Positions 55,954-64,000 of a DNA stretch of 64,000 bases are shown in pieces; the first letter of the stretch is position 1, and each line of letters starts with the position of its first letter. The stretch comes from GCA-2746605 sp963710615 (GTDB lineage Bacteria; Bacteroidota; Ignavibacteria; Ignavibacteriales; Melioribacteraceae). The translations under genes were made by a program, and so were the position numbers. The notes beneath the pieces are model-generated. The model was not told where the DNA came from, ran no database searches, and was given only the letters and a program-made list of their open reading frames with translations. The stretch spans positions 1-64,000 of the forward strand of contig CAVQBF010000027.1 in the NCBI GenBank assembly GCA_963710615.1. The letters run 5' to 3'.

Positions 55954-56949
55954 TTATTTCTTTAGATTTAATTTATTTATAATATCAACACTACTAATTC
56001 CTTCAGCTTCTGCATTAAAACTGGGAATAATTCTATGTCGTAAAACCGGAATCATAGCTCGCTCAACATCTGCAATTTCCGGTGAATATCTACCGTCAAT
56101 AATAGAATATGTTTTCGCAGCAAGTATTAAATATTGAGATGCTCGTGGACCAGCACCCCAACTAATTAAACTTTTCACAGAATCCGGTGCGCTATTATTT
56201 GGTCTGGTTTTGTTAACTGATTCTACCGCATACTTAATTACGTTATCTGCAACTGGAACGCGTCTAACCAAATTTTGAAAACTTAAAATTTTATCGGTGT
56301 CGATAGTTTTGTTAAGCTTTGGAATTTCACTACTTGTAGTTCTTTTAATAATTTCAATTTCTTCATCAAAATTTGGATAGTCGAGCCAAAGATTAAACAT
56401 AAATCTATCAAGTTGAGCCTCTGGCAAAGGATATGTTCCTTCTTGCTCAATCGGATTTTGAGTAGCAAGAACAAAAAAAGGATTTGGTAAATTATATTTT
56501 GTGCCTGCAGCTGTTACATTTTGCTCTTGCATTGCTTCAAGCAAAGCAGCTTGAGTCTTAGGCGGAGTTCTATTTATTTCATCAGCAAGTATGATATTAG
56601 CAAATATTGGTCCTTTTATAAATTTGAACTCACGCTTTTTTGTACTAATATCTTCTTCTAAAATTTCTGTGCCAGTAATATCACTTGGCATTAAATCTGG
56701 CGTAAACTGAATTCTATTAAATTTAAGATCTAAAACTTCCGAAAGGGTTTTGATCAAGAGAGTTTTTGCAAGACCAGGAACACCAACCAACAAGCAGTGA
56801 CCTTTTGCAAGCAATGAGGTTAAAAGATTATCTACAATTTCATCCTGCCCAATAATGACTTTAGCAACTTCTTGCTTAATTTCATTTATTGAATTCTGTA
56901 GTTCTGCAACTAATTCAACGTCGTCTGGTGTGTTATTGGTGATTTGCAA
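55954..56949 (-). CDS. MoxR-family AAA ATPase
   Basis: This 331-residue protein has Walker A GVPGLAKTLL, Walker B and sensor motifs IILADEINRTPPKTQAALLE, and ATQNPIEQEGTYPLPEAQLD (pre-sensor). MoxR ATPases usually act with DUF58 and von Willebrand proteins to assemble or activate enzymes; here the next genes are an M23 lipoprotein and SurA-like chaperones, with no vWA gene in sight. The gene ends nine bases before the M23 gene and starts nine bases after the parvulin gene's stop. Confidence 0.93.
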   Translation of the reverse strand: MQITNNTPDDVELVAELQNSINEIKQEVAKVIIGQDEIVDNLLTSLLAKGHCLLVGVPGLAKTLLIKTLSEVLDLKFNRIQFTPDLMPSDITGTEILEEDISTKKREFKFIKGPIFANIILADEINRTPPKTQAALLEAMQEQNVTAAGTKYNLPNPFFVLATQNPIEQEGTYPLPEAQLDRFMFNLWLDYPNFDEEIEIIKRTTSSEIPKLNKTIDTDKILSFQNLVRRVPVADNVIKYAVESVNKTRPNNSAPDSVKSLISWGAGPRASQYLILAAKTYSIIDGRYSPEIADVERAMIPVLRHRIIPSFNAEAEGISSVDIINKLNLKK

Positions 56950-56958
56950 TTTATTGTC

Positions 56959-58230
56959 CTAGATTCTTATTTCCCAATAAACATTACTTTTAATCTCTTC
57001 AATCCATTTACTGAGTAATTCTTCTCGTTTTTTGAATTCAGCAATTCTTTTTATTTCTTCGTAATCAGTTGCTAAACTGGCTTTATGAGCAGGAATTCTA
57101 TCAATCAATTTTACAATATGAAATCCGTATTCACCATTTCCAACTTCTAATCTTTTAGGAAATCCAATTTCTCCAACTTCCAATTTATAAACTTGATCAA
57201 GAAGTGATTTATCCAATTGACCAACTTCGAAAGTTCCAAGGAGACCTTCAAATTTAGCTGTTTCTTTATCGTCACTATATTTTGATGCAAAGTAGGAGAA
57301 AGTATTAACATTATTATTTATACTGTCTCTTATTTCAGATAATTTTTCTATTGCTTTAAGATCAGCTTCATCGTCTGTTTTAGGCTTAACTAATATATGC
57401 CTTGCATGAATTGATTCACCTCTTTTTTCCAGCAACTCAATAATGTGAAAACCAACCGGAGATTCAATTACTTCGGAGAGCTGACCTTCTTTTAACTTAA
57501 ATGCAGCAGATTCAAATTCGGGATAGAATACACCCCTTTTCACAAAACCAAGATCACCGCCTGCAGCAGCACTTCCAGGATCATCTGAGCTATTTTTTGC
57601 AAGTTCTTCAAAGTCTGCACCATTTCTTAACGAATCTAATAAAGACTGTGCAAACAACTTGGATTTCTGTTTTAATTTATCATTAGATTTGGGATTTATA
57701 TAAATGTGTGCAATTTCAAATTTTTCAGAAATCATACCAAGAGAATCTTCATAGGTTTCGAAAAATTCTTTTACTTCTCTTCTAGTGACTTCAACCTTTC
57801 CGAATTTTTGATTCTTAAGCATATCTGCCATAAGATTTTTACGAGTATCATCTTTCATTTCACGTCGTATTCTTTCAGTACTCATTCCGTATGCTTTTTC
57901 TAATCTTTCTTGAGAACCATACTGCTGCGTATAATAAGCGATTACTTGGTCTAATTGACGATTTACGTCTTCATCGGAAACCTCAATAGAATCAAGTATT
58001 GATTGGGCATAAAGGAGTTTATCTTCAATAAGTTTATTTAGTAACTGTTCCTTTATCTTTGGATCCTTCGGATCAAGGTTTCTTTGGGCGGCAAACATTG
58101 CAACTTGAAAATCTAATTCTGATTGCAAAATAACTTCGCTATCTACAACTGCCACTATTTTATCAATAACATCTTGAGCAACAGAAAGTGATAAATTTAT
58201 AAAAAATAAGATGAGAAAAATTTTCTTCAT
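56959..58230 (-). CDS. SurA-like periplasmic peptidyl-prolyl isomerase
   Basis: This 423-residue protein has a signal peptide (MKKIFLILFFINLSLSVA), a SurA N-terminal chaperone domain (VDSEVILQSELDFQVAMFAA) and two parvulin (rotamase) domains starting near FEIAHIYINP and IHARHILVKP; GSAAAGGDLGFVKRGVFYPE is the first PPIase core. It should help outer-membrane proteins fold. It belongs to the run 61009-54665 of envelope genes. Confidence 0.92.
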   Translation of the reverse strand: MKKIFLILFFINLSLSVAQDVIDKIVAVVDSEVILQSELDFQVAMFAAQRNLDPKDPKIKEQLLNKLIEDKLLYAQSILDSIEVSDEDVNRQLDQVIAYYTQQYGSQERLEKAYGMSTERIRREMKDDTRKNLMADMLKNQKFGKVEVTRREVKEFFETYEDSLGMISEKFEIAHIYINPKSNDKLKQKSKLFAQSLLDSLRNGADFEELAKNSSDDPGSAAAGGDLGFVKRGVFYPEFESAAFKLKEGQLSEVIESPVGFHIIELLEKRGESIHARHILVKPKTDDEADLKAIEKLSEIRDSINNNVNTFSYFASKYSDDKETAKFEGLLGTFEVGQLDKSLLDQVYKLEVGEIGFPKRLEVGNGEYGFHIVKLIDRIPAHKASLATDYEEIKRIAEFKKREELLSKWIEEIKSNVYWEIRI

Positions 58231-58239
58231 TAAAATACC

Positions 58240-59070
58240 TTAGTAAATCTTTACGTTTTTTTGATTAATGAGACTATCTAAAAGCAGTCTGACTTGTTCT
58301 CTCTGTTTTAGAACTAACATACTGTTTCTGACATTCTCTTTTACATATTGGAACTTTGGGGTCGAATTTTTAACTATTTCATCAAGTTGTTGAACAACAA
58401 CAAAATTGTTAAGTTCCGTATTTATCACAAAACTGATTTCATTTTTAAAGAGTTTTTTTAACACTCTAAGTGTTCTTTCCGATTGGATTTCTGATAATTT
58501 ATATAGTCGATTTTCAGAATTTATAACCAAAGTACTATCATTTACAAAAGACTGAATTGCTTTATCCCAACCATTTTCAATAGCATTGTCTCTAAAGTTT
58601 ATGGCAGATTCTTCGCTGCTAAATTCAGCATAATTTAGAATGTAAGAATCATAAGACAGATTGTAATCTGATTTATTTTCTTCAAAGTATTTTCTAAGTT
58701 CCTTTTCCCCAATAATCACAGGATTGGAATTCAGATAATTATTTATTGCTATTGATGCAGCTAATTCCTTTTGAGAATTTTTAATAATTTTTTGGTAATT
58801 ATTATTGTTCAAAAGATTATTCTCTGTTGAAATCTGGAATAGTATTTCAGTTTCAATCCAATCTCTAATATATTCTTCTCTATATTTCGCAAGGTTCATA
58901 TTATTACCAAGGTCTCTCTCCAATTCACTTTGCGAAAGTTTGATATTGCCCACTTCTGCAACATAAATTTCTACCGGTTCTTTTTTGTCTTGACAGCCAA
59001 CCAAAACAAAAATAGTAACTAAAAGTAGATGGATATTATTAGTTTTTATATGCGTTTTCCAATTCTTCAT
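58240..59070 (-). CDS. SurA-N-like lipoprotein, degenerate parvulin relative
   Basis: This 276-residue protein has an N-terminal hydrophobic segment ending in LVGC (lipobox), then a SurA-N-type helical domain (KLSQSELERDLGNNMNLAKY). The C-terminal half should be the PPIase but lacks the usual GG.LG and GYH.I motifs, so I infer a chaperone-only paralogue. It overlaps the upstream parvulin gene by 32 bp and is followed by the SurA-like gene after nine bases. The assignment rests largely on neighbours and N-terminal resemblance. Confidence 0.68.
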   Translation of the reverse strand: MKNWKTHIKTNNIHLLLVTIFVLVGCQDKKEPVEIYVAEVGNIKLSQSELERDLGNNMNLAKYREEYIRDWIETEILFQISTENNLLNNNNYQKIIKNSQKELAASIAINNYLNSNPVIIGEKELRKYFEENKSDYNLSYDSYILNYAEFSSEESAINFRDNAIENGWDKAIQSFVNDSTLVINSENRLYKLSEIQSERTLRVLKKLFKNEISFVINTELNNFVVVQQLDEIVKNSTPKFQYVKENVRNSMLVLKQREQVRLLLDSLINQKNVKIY

Positions 59071-61009
59071 AAAATAATTCTGGTGAATAAACTTTCTTCA
59101 AACGATTAACATAGCTCTCTTCCAACTGCTTACTTTCTAAATCTTGATAAGCACTTGTAACTTCAGTCCTAGCCTCTTCGAATGTTTTTGTACGAGCTGC
59201 TTCTTTTTTAATAAGCTTAACAATGTTCCATCCGTCAATATCTCTCACTAGACCGGAAAAATCACCAACATTTTTCAATTGATAAGCAGCCCTTGAAAGG
59301 GGATTAGTATCTTCAGGAATCATTTGATCCTTGCCAGGATTCTTAGGCCTTATTTTTTCACTGTATTTATTTACTAAGCTATCAAAGTCAGCGCCCTGTT
59401 GAAGCATTTCAAGATATTGCTGAGCTAAAGTATCTTTAATTGTAACCAGGGTAGCAAACTGTACACGATTTGGCCAAACATATTTATCTAAATTATTTTC
59501 ATATAGTTTTACTATTTCAGTACTATCCATTTTCATTTTGTTCCAAACTTCATCTTCTTGTAATCTAAAAATCAAAATGCCATTTTTATATTCATCCATA
59601 AGAGAAGCAAATTCAGGATTTTGTTCAGCCAAAACATTGGCCTTTGATTCAAGAACCTTTGAATTTTTATAATTATTCAAATGTTCTCTCAAAATATTTT
59701 CGTTCACTTTTTGTCCTAAATTTTTAGAGTCATTCAAAATAAATGACAATAAACTATCAACATTAAATTGCAAGTTTCCAATTGTAAATAGAACTTTGTT
59801 ACCTAAATCTTTTCGCAAATCACTGTCCCAATAACCTTTATCAAATGTCAAAAACGAATTTGATGCAACTTCTTTGAATACTTCATCGTGCATTACTAAT
59901 TTCACTTCTTCTGAATAACTTGAAATCATATCATCATAATCTTGTTGCTTTCTAGTTTTATCATAAATTTTCCGAAGTTCTTTTCTTTCTGAGTCCAAAC
60001 TTGGATAAGGAAGACGGTCTGTGACTTTAATAATATGATATCCAAATTGTGATTCAACTATATCGGAGACTTCACCTGTTTTTAAGTTAAATGCAGCAGA
60101 ATCAAATGGCTGCACCATTTGTCTTCTTGTGAAATAACCTAAATCTCCATTTTTTGATTTAGAGCCGGGATCATCAGAAAACTCAAAAGCTAATTTACCA
60201 AAGTCTTCACCATTTTTAATACGCTCTAATATTTCTTCTGCTAACTTAAGTTTATCTTCTGAATTTGAATTTTCAATATTCTGTTTTGAAATTAGAATAT
60301 GACTAGCTTTAATCTTTGGGGTTCTTTGAATTCTATCAGTTACTTTAATAATGTGGTAACCATAACGAGTTTTAAGTGGAGTAGGATTTACTTGTCCGAC
60401 TGGTGTATTATAAGCCGCATCTTCAAAAGAAGGCATAATCATTCCGGCAGTTATGTAATAAATATCGCCACCTTTTGTTTTTGAAAATTGATCATCACTA
60501 TATTTAGCTGCTTCTTCATCAAATGAAGCACCATTTTTTATTCTATCAATTATTTCTAAAGCCTTCTGTTTAGCTTCTTCATCTGAAAGTGAATCAGTTC
60601 TTATTAAAATATGACTAACTCTAACTTCCTCACTTCTTTTATTATATAACTCTTCAATTCCTTTCTCATATAACTGCTTTTCGATTAAGTAAGACGCACC
60701 GATAGTTTTTCGGTAATCGTTTAACTCATTTATTATAGCAGGATCTTCATGAAGCCTTCTTAGGTGTGCATCTTTTAACTTCATTTTAAATTTTAAATAT
60801 AAATCTAAAAATTTCTCGTAATTCTTGACAGAGTCATTTTGGGCTGTTTCTAAACTACCTACATTCTTGGCATATGCATTTTCAAATTCTTGCATTTTAA
60901 TTACATTATCACCATATTCTGCAACAATAATTTCAGAATGTTTTGGCGAACAAGAAATCAATGAAATTGAAATTACAGCTAAAGTAGCCAATATGAGCTT
61001 TTTAAGCAT
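59039..61009 (-). CDS. Lipoprotein PPIase with repeated parvulin domains
   Basis: This 656-residue protein begins with a lipobox (VISISLISC) and a SurA-N-like region. Two clear parvulin domains follow: VSHILIRT...KTKGGDIYYITAG...YGYHIIKVTDR and ASHILISK...SKNGDLGYFTRR...FGYHIIKVTDR. A third, more diverged copy lies near 530-620 (QFATLVTIKDT... DGWNIVKLI). A strong AGGAGG precedes the ATG. First gene of the PPIase-MoxR-M23 run; outer-membrane protein folding is the likely role. Confidence 0.9.
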   Translation of the reverse strand: MLKKLILATLAVISISLISCSPKHSEIIVAEYGDNVIKMQEFENAYAKNVGSLETAQNDSVKNYEKFLDLYLKFKMKLKDAHLRRLHEDPAIINELNDYRKTIGASYLIEKQLYEKGIEELYNKRSEEVRVSHILIRTDSLSDEEAKQKALEIIDRIKNGASFDEEAAKYSDDQFSKTKGGDIYYITAGMIMPSFEDAAYNTPVGQVNPTPLKTRYGYHIIKVTDRIQRTPKIKASHILISKQNIENSNSEDKLKLAEEILERIKNGEDFGKLAFEFSDDPGSKSKNGDLGYFTRRQMVQPFDSAAFNLKTGEVSDIVESQFGYHIIKVTDRLPYPSLDSERKELRKIYDKTRKQQDYDDMISSYSEEVKLVMHDEVFKEVASNSFLTFDKGYWDSDLRKDLGNKVLFTIGNLQFNVDSLLSFILNDSKNLGQKVNENILREHLNNYKNSKVLESKANVLAEQNPEFASLMDEYKNGILIFRLQEDEVWNKMKMDSTEIVKLYENNLDKYVWPNRVQFATLVTIKDTLAQQYLEMLQQGADFDSLVNKYSEKIRPKNPGKDQMIPEDTNPLSRAAYQLKNVGDFSGLVRDIDGWNIVKLIKKEAARTKTFEEARTEVTSAYQDLESKQLEESYVNRLKKVYSPELFYEELENAYKN

Positions 61010-61116
61010 TAAAATCCTCCTAAAATTTAATATTTAGCTTCAAATTTTACCGAATGTAACCTTGAAAATCAAGGTAATCAGAACTAGTACTTTGACGCAA
61101 TATTTTTTTAAAATAG

Positions 61117-62068
61117 TTAATTCTTGTGTTTAGATTGTTGAGCCAATGAATTCCTTTCCCAAAATATACCATCTGAAAATCCTTGAATATTTTTATCATC
61201 TTCCGCCTTTGCCAACCGCTTTAATGCTATCAAGGAAAATTTTTTATCCTTTTCAACTCCGACAAAATTTCTTTCTAACTTTTTTGCAACTACAGCTGTT
61301 GTTCCTGAACCAAGAAAGGGATCAAAAATAATTTCACCTGGCCTACTGCTTGCAAGAATTATCTTTGCTAAAAGTTTTTCGGGTTTTTGCGTTGGGTGTT
61401 CTGTGTTTTCCGGCATTGACCAAAATGGAACGGTAATGTCATTCCAAATATTTGATGGATGAGTAAGTCTAAAGCTGCCTTCAGAATTTTGTTCCCAATC
61501 TTTTGGTTTTCCATTTTCCTTATAAGGGGCAAGTACTTTTCTTTTAAGTTTTACTGCATCCAAATTAAAATAGTAATCGTCAGAAGCTGTACAGAACCAA
61601 ATATCTTCAGAAGAATTTTTCCAATTTCGTTTTGCACCTCTTCCCTTTTCTCGTTCCCAAGTAATTCTGTTTCTGACTTTAAAATATTTATCAAGAGTAA
61701 AATGAATTGATGTTGAAGATAACCAATCACCGCAAACATAAATGGATGCAGTTGGTTTTAATGTTTTTACAATTTCATTAAATAACCTGTCAAGCCAATC
61801 AGAATATTCATCAATTGATCTTTTCGAAAATTTATTACTATTAAATTTTTTATTCAAATTATAAGGAGGATCAAGAAAAAGGAGATCAACAAAATTTGAA
61901 GGGAAAAATTGAATTGTTTGGAATATATCTTGATGAATTATTCTATTAAGAATTTGACCTGTCTTTTGTGCTTTTTTAAGATTGATAAGTTTAACACTAA
62001 ATTGGCTAATCTCTTTTTCAGAGATAGTAATCGACCTATTATTAGTTGCTTTTGAAGTTTATCTCCAT
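61117..62068 (-). CDS. Beta-class DNA methyltransferase (N6-adenine or N4-cytosine), frame broken near start
   Basis: The catalytic motif DPPYNLNKKF is followed by a target-recognition region and then the AdoMet motif FDPFLGSGTTAVVAKKLERN, the order of beta-class enzymes. Much of the DPPY side lies upstream of the first usable start codon (TTG 61857) in this frame. The frame is open back to about 62056. An ATG at 62068, eight bases after the metG stop, reads M-E-I-N-F-K-S-N and then stops; skipping one A in the A4 run read at 62053-62050 joins it to ATNNRSITISEKEISQF and the methyltransferase (316 residues). No restriction enzyme is nearby. Confidence 0.8.
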
Positions 62069-62076
62069 TACAAATT

Positions 62077-64000
62077 TTATCTAACCTCGGTGCCGGATTT
62101 AACGGATGAATCAACTTCAATGATTTTAAGTTTTCCATCGGAATCATCAACAGCAAGAACCATTCCTTCGGATAATTGTCCAAATAACTTAGCAGGTTTT
62201 AAATTACTAACGATTACAACTTTCTTATTTAGTAATTTTTCAGGTTCGTAACTTTGTGCAATCCCCGCAATTATTTGTTTTTCTTTTTCTCCAACTTTTA
62301 CTTTTAGTTTAAGAAGTTTATCACTCTTTTTTATTTTTTCTGCACTTATAATTTCAGCAATCTTTAATTTAGTCTTAGAAAATTCATCATAAGTGATCTC
62401 TTTGACTTTGGCTTCCTCATCTTCCTCAGCATTAGGAAGATTATCAAGTTGTTTTTGAATAACTTCATTCTCTATTTTCTTAAACAGTATTTCTGGTTCA
62501 TTCAATATGTGACCTGATTTAAGATTATCTTTTCCGGAACTAAGCCAATCAGTTGGGTCTGAATTTAGCATTTCAAATATCTTGGAAGATGCAAAAGGTA
62601 TCACTGGACTTAACATTTCGGAAAGAGTATATATTGTTTGTAGTGCAATATTTATAGTGTTCGCACATAATTCTTTATCACTCTTTACTGTTTTCCAAGG
62701 TTCCGAATCATTAAAGTATTTATTTGCACTTCTGGCAAGATTCATAATTTCCAAAACTGCATCTTTAATTTTATAATGTTCCAGAAGCTCGGCAATTTTT
62801 GAAGGATAGTTTTTAAGCTCATTTAATAAATTTTTATCTATTTCAGAAAGGTCACCACGAACCGGAACTTTACCGTCAAAATGCTTATGAGCAAATATGA
62901 ATGTTCTATTAATGAAGTTGCCTAAAATATCGGCAAGCTCATTATTATTTTTCGCTTGAAATTCTTTCCAATAAAAATCTGTATCTTTGTTTTCAGGTAA
63001 ATTTGAAGCTAAGCAATATCTTAAAGAATCAGCTGAAAAAAGATCAAGAAACTCACTAACATCAATTCCCCAACCTCTTGATTTAGAAAACTTTTTCCCC
63101 TCAAAATTTAAAAACTCATTCGCAGGCACATTCTGCGGATAAATATATTGTTCCTCATTGTTCAAATTCCAGGCTCTAAGCATAGCCGGGAAAATTATAG
63201 TATGAAAAACAATATTATCCTTACCAATAAAAGCAACGTATTTTGTGTCTTCCGCTTGCCAATACTCTTTCCATAATTCGGGATTATTTCTTTCGAGCGA
63301 TAGTTTTTTAGTTGCAGAAATATAGCCGAGGACTGCTTCGAACCAAACATAAATTACTTTGCCAAGTGATTTATCTAGAGGAACTTTAATGCCCCAATCC
63401 AGATCACGAGTTACAGCCCGATCCCTAAGTCCATCTTGAAACCAGCCTCTGCAATATTGAAGTACATTATCTTTCCAGCCATACTTAGCATTCATTTCTT
63501 CAATATACTGTTCTAAAAAATCTTGATAATCACCTAAGGGAAAATACCAATGAGAAGTTTCCTTTAATTCAGGAGTATTTCCCGTAATTTTACTTTTAGG
63601 ATTGATTAGTTCATGTGGTTCATAAAGAGATCCGCATTTTTCACATTCATCAGAGCGGGCTTCTTCAAAGCCACACTTAGGACAGGTTCCTTCAACATAT
63701 CTATCCGGTAAAAACATTGCAGTTTTACTATCATAAAACTGCATTGATTTTTTTTCTTTTAATAATCCATTTTGATGATAATTTTTGAAAAAATCTTGGG
63801 CAGTATCATGATGAATCGGCAGACTGGTCCTTGAATATATATCGAAGCTCATTCCAAATTTTTCAAAAGCAGTTTTATTTGCTTCATGAAATCTATCAAT
63901 AATTACATTGGGACTAACATTTTCTTTGTCAGCTGAAATGGTAATCGGTACACCATGTTCATCGGAGCCGCAAATATAAATAACATCATCACCATTTAGC
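62077..64000 (-). CDS. metG: Methionyl-tRNA synthetase, N-terminus beyond window
   Basis: The frame is open through the window edge; the first visible residues (NGDDVIYICGSDEHG) lie in the Rossmann catalytic domain, so roughly 40 residues with the HIGH motif are missing. The zinc knuckle has CPKCGFEEARSDECEKC. KFSKSRGWGI is the KMSKS-type loop, WFEAVLGYISA is typical of class Ia MetRS, and the C-terminal EMAP/tRNA-binding domain (about 535 onward, counting the visible part) is present. Attaches Met to tRNA. The methyltransferase gene follows eight bases downstream. Confidence 0.97.
   Translation of the reverse strand, partial: LNGDDVIYICGSDEHGVPITISADKENVSPNVIIDRFHEANKTAFEKFGMSFDIYSRTSLPIHHDTAQDFFKNYHQNGLLKEKKSMQFYDSKTAMFLPDRYVEGTCPKCGFEEARSDECEKCGSLYEPHELINPKSKITGNTPELKETSHWYFPLGDYQDFLEQYIEEMNAKYGWKDNVLQYCRGWFQDGLRDRAVTRDLDWGIKVPLDKSLGKVIYVWFEAVLGYISATKKLSLERNNPELWKEYWQAEDTKYVAFIGKDNIVFHTIIFPAMLRAWNLNNEEQYIYPQNVPANEFLNFEGKKFSKSRGWGIDVSEFLDLFSADSLRYCLASNLPENKDTDFYWKEFQAKNNNELADILGNFINRTFIFAHKHFDGKVPVRGDLSEIDKNLLNELKNYPSKIAELLEHYKIKDAVLEIMNLARSANKYFNDSEPWKTVKSDKELCANTINIALQTIYTLSEMLSPVIPFASSKIFEMLNSDPTDWLSSGKDNLKSGHILNEPEILFKKIENEVIQKQLDNLPNAEEDEEAKVKEITYDEFSKTKLKIAEIISAEKIKKSDKLLKLKVKVGEKEKQIIAGIAQSYEPEKLLNKKVVIVSNLKPAKLFGQLSEGMVLAVDDSDGKLKIIEVDSSVKSGTEVR

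Noticed and set aside
61938..62183. Minus-strand 81-residue frame across the metG end and methyltransferase start
   Set aside because: It is out of frame with both the synthetase and methyltransferase and shows no motif; the frameshifted methyltransferase explains the bases better.
1..64000. CRISPR arrays, insertion sequences, prophage or integrase genes
   Set aside because: No short regularly spaced repeats, transposase or integrase was seen; the SPNGGE repeats at the left edge are coding repeats.

Overview
The window reads as a contiguous piece of an AT-rich, Gram-negative chromosome from the Bacteroidetes/Chlorobi side of the tree, most likely an Ignavibacteria-type organism. The reasons are the type IX secretion parts (a PorU-like C25 peptidase, a PorV-like barrel and three proteins with T9SS type A sorting tails), many MKK...FSQ signal peptides, a propeller-type sensor kinase, DUF5683, an HU-SPOR protein and a PTPS-type pterin enzyme. 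This is inferred from protein families; no 16S gene is present. Almost all genes lie on the minus strand. The exceptions are 35168-37276, 48209-48712, 52683-53096 and 53511-54699.

Layout. 1-7225: a truncated secreted repeat protein, a NarL-type response regulator and its two-propeller sensor kinase. 7944-9881: htpG with its own terminator. 10204-13385: carboxy-terminal protease, thymidylate kinase and YbbR-like protein. 13453-14363: two bacterial microcompartment shell proteins, bounded by a predicted promoter and a terminator, with no enzyme cargo nearby; one carries a long charged tail and a small C-terminal domain. 14448-21403: ruvX, bifunctional rel, a TPR protein, upp, a CoA-disulfide-reductase-like flavoprotein and der. 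21464-33634: an envelope block with a DUF5683 protein, a peptidase-MA/PD40 barrel protein, an M6-like protein that has lost its zinc motif, porV and a frame-interrupted porU. 33870-37276: HD hydrolase and nth, then divergent NHL and small membrane genes.

37251-45198 is an envelope energy/division operon (giant TPR protein, beta-barrel, HU-SPOR protein, ExbB, ExbD, TonB). 45444-48712 holds a TPR protein, tRNA-Leu(GAG), and an ECF sigma/anti-sigma module flanked by two Spy/LTXXQ-like periplasmic proteins. Two mirror-image promoters sharing ATTAAACC-N17-GTC sit between the divergent genes. 48799-52497 has an unknown gene and then a cluster (two SDRs, folE, a PTPS-type enzyme) that looks like tetrahydrobiopterin synthesis, followed by bcp. 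52683-54699 has an orphan T9SS tail protein, dodecin, Fur/PerR and an MBL hydrolase. 54665-61009 is an envelope-maintenance run (M23 lipoprotein, MoxR, three parvulin-family proteins). 61117-64000 has a DNA methyltransferase with a broken 5' frame and metG, cut by the window edge.

The best candidates for something new are the cargo-less BMC pair with a tailed shell protein, the mirrored ECF promoter module, the catalytically dead M6-like T9SS substrate beside porUV, and two genes interrupted at the same C-AAA-A-G context.
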